A model generated the notes under the pieces. The model did not search any database and had not been told where the DNA came from. It was given only the letters and a program-made list of their open reading frames with translations. From assembly GCA_047967505.1 (NCBI GenBank), contig CM106538.1: a stretch of 64,000 nucleotides of DNA; one strand, written 5' to 3'. This DNA comes from Dipteris shenzhenensis (Eukaryota; Polypodiophyta; Polypodiopsida; Gleicheniales). Of this stretch, positions 27,860 to 39,150 are shown piece after piece (the stretch's first letter is position 1; every line of letters begins with the position of its first letter). A program made the translations under genes and the position numbers.

Positions 27860-28464
27860 AATCTCTACTTCATTGCTGCCACCACTTAGTCCCAGTCCTC
27901 CTTGGTAGAGTCTCGCAAGGCCTTATGCTAACTCAAGGCTACACCTTCAAGAAAATCAAGCAAAATCTTCACCCAATCCTTCATGGACCATCTAGAAAGC
28001 TAGCATCCTCGAACAAAATCCCAAAGATAAGACTTTAGGTCTTCCCCTTGGGTCCCTTGAAACACTGGAATCTTCATCATGATGAAACACAAAAAGAAAA
28101 CACCAAGATCCAAATAATATCCCAAACAAGATCCCACAGAGCCTTAGTATACCAAGACCAACTTATTATGCATAGCCACTTGTTGAAAACCCTCCACAAT
28201 GTGATCCTCAACAAAATCTTCAAAAATAAGTGACCAACCACCACCATGAATACATTGTGTATACATGCATTGTAGAATCACCCCTCACAATAGAAAGTGC
28301 ACATAAAAGCTTCAAGATATTGTACTCTTCATCATTTGCATAGCAAAAGAATTCAAAAGCATTGAGAATCACCATTCCATTGTTATAGTCAAAAATTACC
28401 CAAAGACTCAACTCTTCTTCACACCAAGCTGCTAGTGCATGGAACAATTCCCAATCTATCATTG
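27860..28464. other. Spacer DNA, nothing recognised
   Basis: About 600 bp. The short frames here lack any domain signature and show no conservation elsewhere in the window. Confidence 0.4.
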
Positions 28465-29030
28465 TGCCTACTGCCAGCATTGTCGATTCACTAACATATT
28501 CAATAGTGCAAACATAAAGGATATGATCATGGTGACTGTGCGAATAGCTAAAGCATCACCTTCACGATCTTCAAGTTCTCTTAAACGGGCTGCAATCTCT
28601 TCCAACGAAGTTCTTCCACGCATCTTCTTTATCTCATCAGAAACACATGCCTCTACTAGGCATAACATGCAATCAAGTACACCCGAGACCGTTTAGTAAG
28701 GTGGGATGAATCCAAATAGTATCTAGTGTCTCCACCAAAAGATGTGACATGAAGTTGGGGGTAATAAACTTCATGCACCTCTTCACTTCCTGCTACTTTC
28801 GAACTGACTAACAAATATATTTATCATTGAGAATGGAAAATTAAAAAGAAGCTTTTATGCCAAGATACCACATCATACTTTCCTCCCTCATATGAGAATG
28901 AAGATGGTAACATTCCAAGTGATGTTGTAATCAAGCATAGGGAGAAGGAAAGGATCAGCAGAGGCCATAATCTCAGCGAGCCAGTCTACGCCAAAGAGAA
29001 GAGCGATACGTTGTTGAAAGAAGATCTTGC
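28465..29030 (-). mobile_element. Relic of the Gypsy upstream-ORF region, RNase H missing
   Basis: On the minus strand this carries FFQQRIALLFGVDWLAEIMA and FLLPMLDYNITWNV (about 29020-28880), then after about 250 bp the coil-membrane ORF MRGRTSLEEIAARLRELEDR (28623-28468). Both match ORFs of the intact Gypsy element (17327-17145 and 16567-16403) in the same order. The RNase H and zinc knuckle expected between them are absent. Either this is a family variant or they were deleted. Confidence 0.7.
28468..28623 (-). CDS. 51-aa coil plus membrane-helix ORF (relative of 16567-16403)
   Basis: MRGRTSLEEIAARLRELEDR followed by EGDALAIRTV and a hydrophobic TMIISFMFALLNMLVN. About half of the residues align with the 54-aa ORF of the intact Gypsy element without gaps. 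The start codon is the aligned methionine; the frame stays open further upstream to 28668. Whether it is expressed is unknown. Confidence 0.6.
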   Translation of the reverse strand: MRGRTSLEEIAARLRELEDREGDALAIRTVTMIISFMFALLNMLVNRQCWQ

Positions 29031-29182
29031 AGCTCAACATGACATGAACTCATATATATTGAGGAGTTTAAAGGGGCTGATTGGGTCCGATGGGTAGATT
29101 CCAAGGAAACATTGCACCTCCTTCATAGACACCTTTACACTTAGCTCAAAACACTCTACAAATTGTCATTAGACAGAAAGGC

Positions 29183-29700
29183 CTATAACTTTCAATAGAG
29201 ACATGATATTAGAGATTCAAACACACTAAGATATGCTCTTGAGATGGATTCACGTTGATATAAGTTTCATTGAAAACAGATAGATGGTTGAAGAGATATG
29301 GATATTTTACTTGAAGGGAGTAAAAACTATCATGAAAACATACTGTTAGACATAGAGACTCATAACATTTTGCAACAATATCTGATTCAAGATCTAAGCA
29401 TATAGAGATATGCATCTTAAAGAAAGCTTCGTGCTGATATATGTTTCATAAGAAACAGAGAAGCGGCAAAAAATTATGGATAGTTTACTAGATGGGGGTA
29501 AAAACTATCATGAAAACAAACTATCAAACACAGAGACTCATAACTTTTTGCAGTAGTATTTGATTCAAGATTTAATCATATAAAACATGCGCCTTAAAGA
29601 GGACTTTGTGCTGATATAAATTTCATTAAAATCGGACTATCGAGTGGAAAGTTATGAGCAAAACACTAATAGGGAAAACTATCATGAAAACTGCCCTTCA
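29183..29700. repeat. Degenerate tandem repeat, about 176-bp period, three copies
   Basis: The landmark AAAACTATCATGAAAAC occurs at 29323, 29501 and 29675. Each unit also has CATAAC(A)TTTTGCA, GATTCAAGAT and GTGCTGATATA(A/T)(A/G)TTTCAT. Units are roughly 75-80% alike. AT-rich, no coding sense. Probably a decayed LTR-leader tandem or minisatellite. Confidence 0.75.
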
Positions 29701-30809
29701 CCCATGCTAATTTCGCATGAGCAGGATGCTCCGTCAAGACTCTACCTTCATCAACGATCCACCTCATATAGATTTTGCCTAGAATAGGGGAAGAATTTTG
29801 TATGGTGGCTCGATAAATAGATGGACCATGTGTGCACATTGAGCAGCCGAATAGAAACAACTTTTAAGGCTTTAAAAGAAAGAAAAGGAAAGAGACACTC
29901 AAGAGAGAGAGAACCTGAAGTGACCTTCATTACCAATAAAGTGAGACTCCACTCCAATGCAACTCAAAACACTATAAACACAAGGGAGAAGAAGAGGTTT
30001 CATATGTACAAGAGGGAGTGAAAGCTCCAAGACTACTCATAGAGAGAAAATGGACTAGAGAGAGATGGACTCAAGAGTCTACATAAGAGAATATCTACAA
30101 GAGGGAGAGAAGGCTCATGGAAGATGCTTGAGGAGACTAGTGCTACAATAAAATGAGGCCTAATGGTGGAAGAGATTGATGAACAAGGGAGAGGAGGGCT
30201 CCTTTTATAGAGATTTTATCACCCTCCTTCACCCATTTACAATTGCTGCCTGTAGATTATTTTTCCCATCAATCACATAAGCCCGTATGTCACCATCCAT
30301 GTCCTTTTTGGCTACTCTTGCCATGTTTCCCATCACAAGATACTCAAGACTCTTAAAATATTGAGAAAGTCAAAAGTCTCCCCACATGGAGCCCATAGGG
30401 ACCCTCTCTTTTCCACATGTCCACATCCTCCTTATTCCACATAGGAATTCTAGAAGGATTTCTCTTGATTTCACACTCCTCCACATGCCTTCCACACGCT
30501 TGGCATGTGGCCTCTCTTATATTATTGGAACACATGGACATGAGCCCACCTCTTTACATGACTCTCTTCCTATTTTCTAAAAACTCCATAATATCCCATA
30601 CACAAATAACTCTCACCCCAGACCAAGGAATTTATAATTCATACCTATGGTATTTACAATGATCCATTCCACTCATCCTCTCAATCCCACACAATATCAT
30701 AGAAAATGGAAATAAGTGAGAGCCGTTAGGCTATCACTTGATACTCAAACTCTTATCTAACATAGAGAAAAACAATACCAATGCCAAATTTAAAATATCA
30801 ATTTTTGGC
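29701..30809. other. Spacer with weak LTR-like features
   Basis: Contains CTCCTTTTATAGAGA (minus-strand TATAAAAGGAG, about 30201-30215) and CCACATG-rich DNA at 30380-30540 that loosely resembles the promoter-proximal part of the Gypsy LTR. No borders, primer site or coding sequence can be defined. Confidence 0.3.
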
Positions 30810-32385
30810 ATCACAATACCTAGCTCTGGTAGACCTGCGCAAAATAGGCTCACTATCAGGTGCTCTCAAAATATCCCTTGTCTTCCTTACTCCAGGTGTA
30901 ACAACAGAAGGAATATCCAACTCATCATCAAGGCTCTGTTCTGAGTCATGGGATTCACCATCCACATAAGAGTGACCAGCATTCACGTCAACCATGGGCT
31001 GATCTACTTTCTCTTTTCCTTTTTCTGATACTTGCATACCACTATGTACATTGCTTTGAGGAGATCCTCCTGATCTCAATCTTCCTGTCCATGGCAAAGT
31101 ATGTGAACCACTGCTAGAGGACACTACAGGTCCACTAACATTTTGTGATTGATGCTGTGAATTCTGTGCAGCATTACCATTTTGTGCATCTATGTCATCA
31201 ATCACATTTACTGGTTTATACCAACTGCTCATCTCATAAAAAACAATAGCTCTACTCACTGTAAACTTATGAGTAGAAGGGTTATAGCATCTATACCCTT
31301 TCTGCTACAGAGAATAACCAATAAAGATGCACTTCTCAGCTTTTGGATCCAACTTGGATCTCAACTCATCTAGCGCATGAACATAGGCAATGCAACCAAA
31401 AACTTTCAAATGAGAAATATATGGTTTCCTACCAGTATACCTCTCCTCTAGCATCATGCCATGTATTGCTACAATGGGAGTCCTGTTCATTATGTAGACT
31501 ACTGTAGTAACTGCTTCAGCACAATAATAATATGGCAGGTCTTTTTCGTTGAGCATAGCACGAGATACCTCTCCAATATGCATGTTTTTCCTTTCTGCAA
31601 GTCCATTTTGCTGTGGGGTATGACTGCATGAATATTGTTGCTTTATGCCATGCTCCTGCAAGTGCAAACTCATTTGAGAGGTACTCTCCCCCTCCATCTG
31701 ACCTTAGGCATTTTATTTGTAGGCCTATTTCTTTTTTAACCATAGCTTTAAAAGCTTTGAAATGCCCAAACGCTTCACTTTTCTTTTTCATAAAATACAC
31801 CCAAACTTTTCTGGTATAGTCATCAATAAAAGTGACAAAATAATGACAGCCTCCAATAGATGCAGCTTTAGTAGTCCACACATTAGAGTGGATTAATTCG
31901 AATGGCCTCTTACTCTCTTCAACATGTCTAGGAAATGGTTTCCTTGCCTGTTTTCCAAATTGACAGGCTTCACATACCTTATGCATTTCTACAGCCTTGA
32001 ACTTAGGCAATCCTGCAATAATATTTTGGTCCTACATTAATTTAATTCGTTGTACATTACCATGACCAATGTGTTTATGCGAGATATCAATATCTACAAC
32101 TACACTCGTCCCATGTGCAAACATTGCTCACTCAATTCAGGCATGTTCGCATCTGACGTAAACATCCTGCCCTTCTTCTTCCCTTTTGGTGTCAAGCGAC
32201 CTTTATTTTTCATATCCTCAACAAAGCATCCATGAGAATTAAATTTGACCTGCAAGCCCTACTCAACTATTTGACCAATAGAAACTAGGTTCTTGGTGAT
32301 ATTCGGGACATGAAATACATCAAACAGGTATTTCTTTTTTCCATCCTGCATAGATAAAGGAATTTTACCAATCTACATAATAGGT
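30810..32385 (-). pseudogene. Copia pol relic (pre-integrase, integrase, linker) in the spacer
   Basis: In minus-strand order: IGKIPLSMQDGKKKYLFDVF then HVPNITKNLVSIGQ (about 32380-32270), a broken pre-integrase block, integrase core in 32010-31516 (FVTFIDDYTRKVWVY, CLRSDGGGEYLSNEFA) continued by frameshift in 31697-31305 (HTPQQNGLAERKN, GCIAYVHALDE), and the linker 31259-30798 ending RRSTRARY. It belongs to the same family as 58437-60735. The first catalytic aspartate is changed (HSNVWTT here, HSDVWTT in the relative). The left break falls before RT. Confidence 0.88.
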
Positions 32386-32388
32386 AGA

Positions 32389-32592
32389 GTTGGGGTATAC
32401 CTTTAGAATATACTGTCTCTTCCACTGCTTCTCAAAAACGTGTATTTACATACTGCCTCTAGAAATTTCTAGAGCCTTTTCAATCATGCTTTCATTGATG
32501 GTAATCTTGTGACCTTGATAGAATATTTGCCCCTTCTTCACGTTTACCTCCTGCACCATTCTGGTGAAGTTTTAGAGAGCATCCAAATTGGA
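32389..32592 (-). repeat. About 205-bp direct repeat, copy 1
   Basis: GTTGGGGTATACC ... GTGAAGTTTT(A)GAGAGCATCC, about 88% alike to 33232-33434, same orientation, 843 bp apart. On the minus strand the unit can be read as VQEVNVKKGQIFYQGHKITI and NESMIEKALEISRGSM, which suggests ORF-derived DNA (possibly a plant transposon-protein domain; weak). The DNA upstream (minus strand) contains an unrecognised frame with LKNCVDGKSQLLSQSTGVAM. Confidence 0.7.
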
Positions 32593-32927
32593 CTTTTCTC
32601 AAGTTGTGTTGCCTTTGCTACATCGGTGGTGTTCTCTTGTAGAAAAGTCACCTTCTGAAACATCTGCTTTAGATCGTATTGCCCAAAAATCCCTTTGAGA
32701 GTGGATGCCATTAGGTGCATTGCAACTCCAGTGGACTGAGATAACAATTGGGATTTTCCATCCACACAATTCTTCAACATGGTTATAATAGGCTCTTGGA
32801 GATCACCCTTGGGAAAGATACATCACATCCTTCCAATTGCCAAACTGCTGCTTGAACCTACCAGGAATTGCAAGTTCCTCTCATATCAGGAAAGAAGTGA
32901 ATTGTCTTCTTCAATACATCTTGGAGG

Positions 32928-33173
32928 CTCGGGGGGGTCACTCTGTATAAACCCTCTATATCACGTGCTTTTAAGGCCTATATTTAAAATCCCTAATCTG
33001 TAAATTTTACATTAATAAAATGTACCCCTTTTTTATACAAATCTATAAATTTTTTCCAAAACTATTTTAAATAGTCCCTTATGTATATTTATTTCTATAA
33101 AATGTAGGAATAAAAAATATCCTTCTGTTGAACTCATGTGATAGGGTTACATATGATGAGTGACCCCCCTGAG
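32928..33173. mobile_element. MITE copy 3 (CTCGGGGGGG family), 246 bp, 8-bp TSD
   Basis: Starts CTCGGGGGGGTCACT and ends AGTGACCCCCCTGAG (one substitution), bracketed by CTTGGAGG at 32920-32927 and 33174-33181. Same orientation as copy 2. Lies between the two 205-bp direct repeats. Confidence 0.95.
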
Positions 33174-33231
33174 CTTGGAGGTCTATTGGCAAGCTCAAAA
33201 TCTTGAGTCCACCATCTTTACTACTCTGAGT

Positions 33232-33434
33232 GTTGGGGTATACCTCTAGGATATACTCTCTTCCACTGCTTCTTGAAAATGTGTGCTTGCATACTGCCTC
33301 TAGAAATTCCTAGAGCCTTTTTAATCATGCTTTCATTGATGGTAATATTGTGACCTTGATAGACTAGTTGCCCCTCCTTCACATTCACATCCTACACCAT
33401 CCTGGTGAAGTTTTAAAGAGCATCCGAATTGGGA
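33232..33434 (-). repeat. About 205-bp direct repeat, copy 2
   Basis: TGTTGGGGTATACCTCTAGG ... AGAGCATCCGAATTGG; pair of 32389-32592. The segment between the copies holds an unrecognised reading and the MITE. The pair could be a segmental duplication or the terminal repeats of a short unknown element. Confidence 0.7.
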
Positions 33435-34779
33435 GGAGGGGCTCTGGCATTGCACTGCAAAGGGGGAGGAAAGATTGTGTGAGGAGCAGCACTATGCAAG
33501 GTCCATTACGAGAGGGGATAGAAGGTGCAGGAAGAGTGCAAGGAAGAAAGAAATGGTCAAGAGGGATAGAATATGATGCAGTGAAGGAAATGGAATAGTG
33601 GAGGCTTGAGATTGTATGGGAGAACAAAACATTCGAGAGGGATATAAGAGGAAATGGTTAAGGGAATGGAATAGCCGACTACACTAAGGTGAGAGCCACC
33701 ATGGTGGTTGTAGCCTGACTACTGTCAAGGTGAGAGCCACCATGATGGTTGGCCTGAATTTTATATAGTTCAAGGTGACAATACTGGCTTGCATGGTAAT
33801 GAATGATTAAAGGTGGTGGCATCTAAGATTCCCAACCATGTCTATGGTGGCAGCTAAGATCCACCAGGCCATCACTTAATTACCAGCCACCACAGTGGCC
33901 CACAATTACTCAGCTTCCAGTTACCACCATTGGGCTTGAATGCATGATTACTACGAGTGTAGTAAATTATGGTAATGAGGGATTAGAGTTGATTAGGTGT
34001 CATGATCTACTTTTCTAGAAATTACTGCCCGATGGTGCTGAACCCACGACTATGCTTTAGCATGCATAATCACTATGGGGGGTTTCCATTTTTCGAGCAA
34101 AAACCCCTAAGCGACGAGCGGACAAAAGGTGGGAGGGGTCAAAATATATAGGCTCAAGTCATTTCTGGGAAGCAAAAAATTCCAAATTATTTCAAGGAAT
34201 ATGTAAGTAAATATGAAACATAGATAAATAGATATATATATAAATATACCTTTATATAATATACATATATAATGTCCAAGTGGTGACTTATTTTATGACT
34301 TTAAAAAATCCTTTTTTTTCCTTTCATCATTGCTTGGATCATGAAATTTTGAGTAAATATCCACTTTACGGTTCCTTGGCATGACCTAAGAAAAATAAAT
34401 AGTACCTTTTTAATAGACCCTCTAAGGGTATTTTGCCAGAGGAATATGGTTTGAAGAGCTTGCCCCAACCCTATTCCACCGGCGAAATACCCTTGGAGAG
34501 CCTACACAGAAGGGGTCATAACTTTTGCTCCTTAGCTCAGATTGAGGAGCTATAAAAAGGAAAAATGTTCAAAATTCATTGATCTATGCAATGGTAGGCT
34601 TAAAATTATACTTTTTATAGTTATAAAAGAGAAAAATTAAAAATTTTAGGATGTATATGAGAGTTGCAACTTCTCCCTTATTCATATTATGGTAGGAAGG
34701 AGTTCTGTAGAGATTTGGAGGCAATGTGTGCACAGCTTATTGAGGTTGATGAGTCTCTGAAGGTGTGGATGGGAAAAGA
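33435..34779. other. Spacer DNA, nothing recognised
   Basis: Purine-rich DNA at 33435-33660, a short doublet of AAGGTGAGAGCCACCAT at 33690 and 33728, then AT-rich DNA. No coding domain or element border identified. Confidence 0.4.
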
Positions 34780-36060
34780 CACCTCTTATTCCCTCTTCTT
34801 TCCCTCGTTTCCTCTTTTCCTCCCTCTTTCCCCCCTCTTTCCCTCCCTCTCTTATTTCCTCTTCTTCCTCTCTTTTCTTCTTTTCCCCTCTCTTTTTTGA
34901 TTCTTTTTTCCCCTCTTCCTTCCTCTTCCTTCTCTTCTTTTCCCCTCTCTTATTTCCTCTCTTTCATCCTCTTTTCTCTTCTTTTCATAAGCATATGCAT
35001 TTGCCTATACTTATGCTCATATGCTTGTGCATGAGCATATGCTCATATGCTTTTCCCCTCTCTTTTTTCCTTCTCTTTTTCCCTCTTCCTTCTCTTCTTT
35101 TCCCCTCTCTTATTTCCTTTCTTTCATCATCTTTTCTCCTCTTTTCATAAGCATATGCATTTGCTTATGCTTATGAATGAGCATATGCTCATATGCTCAT
35201 GCATAAGCATAAGCATATGCTTTCTCTTTTTTCCTCTCTTTTCTTCTTTTCCCCTCTTTTTTCCTTCTCTTTTCCCCTCTTTCTTTCTCTTCTTTCTCTG
35301 CTTTTCCCCTCTCTTATTTCCTCTCTTTCATCCTCTTTTCTCTTCTTTTCATAAGCATATTCATTTGTCTATGTATCTCTCTCATAAGCTTATGCTTATG
35401 CATGAGCATATGCTCACATGATCATGCATAAGAATAAGCATATGCTTTCTCTCTTTTTCTCTTTTTTCCCCTCTTTTCTTCTTTTCTCCTCTCATTTCTT
35501 ATTTTTCCCTCTTCTTTTTCCTTCTTTTATGCTTATGCTCTTTTCCCCTCTTCTTTTCCCCTCTCTTTTTTCATTCTTTTTCCCCCTCTTCCTTCCTCTT
35601 CCTTCTCTTCTTGTCCCTTCTCTTATTTCCTCTCTTTCATCCTTTTTTCTCTTCTTTTCATAAGCATATGCTTATGCTCATATGCTTATGCTTATGCATG
35701 AGCATATGCTCATATGCTCATATGCTTTTTCCCTCTCTTTTTTCCTTCTCTTTTCTCATCTTCCTCTCTCTTCCTTCTCTTCTTTTCCCCTCTCTTGCAT
35801 CCTCTCTTCTATTCTTTTCATAAGCGTATGCATTTGCCTATGCTTATGCTCATATGCTTATGCTTATTCATGAGCATATGCTCATATGCTTTTCCCCTCT
35901 CTTTTTGCCTTCTCTTTTTCCCTCTTCCTTTCTCTTCTTTCTCTTCTTTTTCCCTCTCTTATTTCCTCTCTTTCATTTTCTTTTCTCTTCTTTTCATAAG
36001 CATATGCTTTCTCTCTTTTTCTCTTTTTTTCCCTCTTTTTTTCTTTTCTCCTCTCTTTCA
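34780..36060. repeat. Pyrimidine-rich satellite with CATATG palindrome blocks
   Basis: About 1.3 kb in which CT-rich DNA (variants of TTTTCCCCTCTC and TTATTTCCTCTC) alternates with blocks built from AAGCATATGC and TGAGCATATGCTCATATGC. The palindromic blocks begin with TTTTCATAAGCATAT at about 34983, 35142, 35346, 35655, 35815 and 35992, so the composite unit is about 160-310 bp. The plus strand carries nearly no purines in the CT blocks. All translated frames (Phe/Ser/Leu repeats) are composition artefacts. Confidence 0.92.
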
Positions 36061-36281
36061 AAAGGGTAATTTTGTAACAAACAATGTTGTATATCTTCGA
36101 CATGTATATGCTTCTGTCACTTGGCTCATTTGAGTGATTTTGTATCACCCTTTTCACAAATTTTTTTTTGTAACAAACAACATTCTTTTGTGATTACTTT
36201 AAAAAAAACATTGGTGGGGCAAAACAGGGCTTGTTATGGCCCTATTTAGCCCCACTAATGTTTTTTTGAAGCTTCTATTAA

Positions 36282-36482
36282 TCATTGCTATATAGCGATG
36301 TTTACCAGTGTCGCTATATAGTGACACTTATTAGTGTCACTATATAGTGACACTTACATAGCAACCGTTCTTTTTTATGCTTATAGCGACGTAAATACCG
36401 ACCTTTGCACCCATCAAAAAAAAACTTTTTAGTGTAAAAAAGGTCAGTATTTCCGTCAAAAAAGGGCATGTGCCTTGTAGTG
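36282..36482 (+). mobile_element. Orphan 3' end of a CACTA element
   Basis: Ends at 36482 with CCTTGTAGTG, the reverse complement of the CACTACAAGG terminus of plant CACTA elements. Within 200 bp are repeated GTGTCGCTATATAGTGACAC-type palindromes at 36307-36352. The same motif family occurs at 3130-3290. No matching CACTACAAGG start was found within several kb upstream, so the element is truncated or the 5' end has decayed. Confidence 0.75.
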
Positions 36483-38050
36483 TCTGTCTATGGAAGAATG
36501 CACTATTAGGTGATTGAAGGAAGATGATGGATTCTCAAAGCTTTATGTGGAATGTTCTTCGCACAGTGATTATTCATGGATCACCTTTTGGCATTTCTTT
36601 GGTTCTTTGTGATAACTAGACGTGATTTGATAATGCTTCTCTATGATTGGATGTTTGGCCTCGTGAATGGATTTACTTATTTGTGTTGGTGATTGAATCC
36701 CAATTGTGTTGGCATAACTTAGTCACTTTGGACATTTTCAGGTCCAAATAACTCTAAATTCGATAGCAAATTTACCTAAATTCCACTTTCAAAAGGTTTT
36801 GTTGACCAGTTCAATGGAGAAATTATCTGGGCAGGTAATGCTTCTCCTCATCACTTGTTTGTAAGCAAGAATTTTTGTAACATAGTTCATCAAGTGGGTT
36901 TTGGGGGGTTTTTTATAGAGACACAAAATCAACAAGTAGTAGGTATCTTTCAATCGTAGAAGAAAATTGATAGAATGATTTTTTTAGTGTGAATGAATAA
37001 TATGGTGTGCTAGCTTGGATACAAAAATGCTCATAACGATCATGCTCATGATAGAAATACATACATTAAATCTAGAAATTAAACTCCCATCTTAGATCCT
37101 ATTGGTTCCCAATGGCTCACGGATTGGTATTTTATCATTAGGCCTACTTTCTTATGAAATCATCCCAGAGTGGCTTCAAGACAGTACCATTTTTTGGTCA
37201 TAGGAATGAGTTTCTTAGAGCCGTAAGACACATCTACATCTAAATGACTTTAGCTTTGCTTAAAAGGCACTCGAGTTTTCCTTTTGGCGGGGTAGGGCTT
37301 GGTATATATTTTGCCATGAAAGAGAAAAATTATTCATTAATTAAATTTAAAAAAACTAATTTTTTTGTCATCATTCGATTGCCTTATGTTTTGTGATCAG
37401 TGATGATTACTACTACTTTTGCAATGATCTTCACTACCTTTAGAGGTGGAATCTACAACATGCATAGTAGCTTCATTTGCATTGATTGCCATTGGCATTC
37501 ATTGGTTGTGTGTGCATGCCGCAAGGGTCCCCCAACACACTGTATTAGAATGGTCCCTTTTCTCCTACAATTGACCAAATGCCAACACGATAGTGATCTG
37601 ACAACCATTGTAGAAACTCAACAGCCAGGTAGGAGAACAAGCCAATGCTTCCCATTGTGCAAAATCACATCTTTGTTTGACCTATTATCACTACTAGCCA
37701 TTTTTTTGTTATCACCTCTTTTGGTATTATTTTTGAGGGTGACATTATGTCGTCTTCTCCTTTATCTTTTGAGAAAGCTTCAATGATTGTGATAGGGAGA
37801 CTAATTGCATTCATTGCCTCCATTGTTTGTAGTTACACCTTCACTTCATACAATCACATTACATGCTTTTCTTTACCTTCTAATCTTGCATCTGTATTAG
37901 CAAATGGAACATCAAATCCAAACATTGCATCCTCAACATTGTCAATCAACCATGTTAAAACTTGCATAGAACAAATCATGAATTAGGTGTTTCATGTATG
38001 GGAAATGCTCCTAGCTATGTGACATCGAGGCCAAGATATATTGATAAAGA
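36483..38050. other. Spacer DNA, nothing recognised
   Basis: About 1.6 kb. The open frames here (for example 37400-37786 and 37747-37986) have hydrophobic, low-information translations with no domain signature and no second copy in the window. Confidence 0.4.
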
Positions 38051-38497
38051 AGGAAATTAAATCCATGAACTCTTCACCAAACCTTGTCTTGCACATGTCG
38101 ATAACCATGTGTCTATCCAACTCCTTTGTCCATGTAAGTATTGTGAAGAGAGTGGGAGAGAAGTAAGGAGTCTCACTTGCCGCTTTCTCACATACACAAT
38201 GGGAGAATACACACAAAGGTCGAGGCTGAAAATAGTTTTTCTCTTCTTTGTTGTGAAAGCCAAAAGAACTCTCTCTAAGTACAAAAGGAATAGGTGAACC
38301 CTATATGTGGGTCTCAAACCAAACTCAGCTAACCTAGGTGGCATACTAACTGAGCCACTAACTAGAGTACATAAAGATAACTGTCATCCAGCTATTATTC
38401 ATGGGCGGTGTACCAACTTCATCTACAGCTAACAAGTCGGTGACATAAATGCACAATGATCACCCTGGCATATCATGAGAGGAGCTCGATATCTCAA
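38051..38497 (-). repeat. Copia 3' LTR and polypurine tract (partial definition)
   Basis: On the minus strand, GAGGGGGAG (38498-38506) is followed by TGTTGAGATATCGAGCTC, a standard purine-tract/LTR junction 3' of the Copia RNase H below. The LTR's far end is not resolved, so the lower coordinate is approximate. Confidence 0.6.
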
Positions 38498-38525
38498 CAC
38501 TCCCCCTCGAGTTCAATCCCAATTT

Positions 38526-38790
38526 CTACACACCAAGCAGGTCTCTGAGCTTTCGTAGCTTCTTCGTGCCCAATGCCTTCATGAATATGTCAACTACCTG
38601 ATCCTCTCTGTTGACATAAACTAGATCAATAAAACCTACTAGAACCTTCTCTTGCACATAGTGATAATGCACCTCAATGTGGTTTGTTCTAGCATGATAG
38701 ACTAGGTTATTTGCCAAGTGTATACTCCTCATGTTGTCACAATAAATGACAATTGGCCCATCTGTAGCGTCTCCTTAAGCAATGCACTAT
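38526..38790 (-). pseudogene. Copia RNase H C-terminus
   Basis: The minus strand reads IVIYCDNMRSIHLANNLVYH, ARTNHIEVHYHYVQEKVLVG and VDIFMKALGTKKLRKLRDLL-GV. This is the end of a Copia RNase H (CDN.S.I.LA.N...H.RTKHI.....F.RE.V and DIFTKAL). The upstream side is cut at about 38790, where an unrelated Gypsy relic begins. Confidence 0.9.
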
Positions 38791-38805
38791 ACAATCAGTT
38801 GTTAC

Positions 38806-39150
38806 AGATTGACATGAAGATCAAGAAAGAGATCTCGCCCATTGGTAGCCGTGAGGCACGGAGGACCAGGCACGAAATCCTTAAACTCATCGAGAAGTGA
38901 CATAAATATCCACCCTTCTCGTGTGGCGTGCGTCTGTGAAGTGAACTTGAAAAAGTTCCGAATCGGCGATCTAGTAGGAGATGTGAATAGAGCACATGAA
39001 ATGAAATATTTTTGCTTTTTACCTTTTTACAGCAAGAGTAAACTCCCCACAATTAGAGAGTTACAATTCCCGAGATTTCAATATATAAGCAAAAATCATT
39101 ACATTTTCATCACTTCCTACTTGCTGGCCCAATGATAAGTCTCCCTTTCA
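38806..39150 (-). mobile_element. Relic of the Gypsy 5' leader and first ORF
   Basis: About 85% alike to 17675-18010. The ATG at 38903 opens MSLLDEFKDFVPGPPCLTAT and NGRDLFLDLHVNL before a stop, matching the start of the 133-aa ORF. The leader part (38904-39150) follows the intact element to within about 220 bp of its primer site. Shows that this Gypsy lineage has been active more than once. Confidence 0.82.

Noticed and set aside
34664-36157. Several overlapping open frames rich in Phe, Ser and Leu, or Lys, Arg and Glu
   Set aside because: They are translations of the pyrimidine-rich satellite and its complement; no start, domain or conservation supports a gene.
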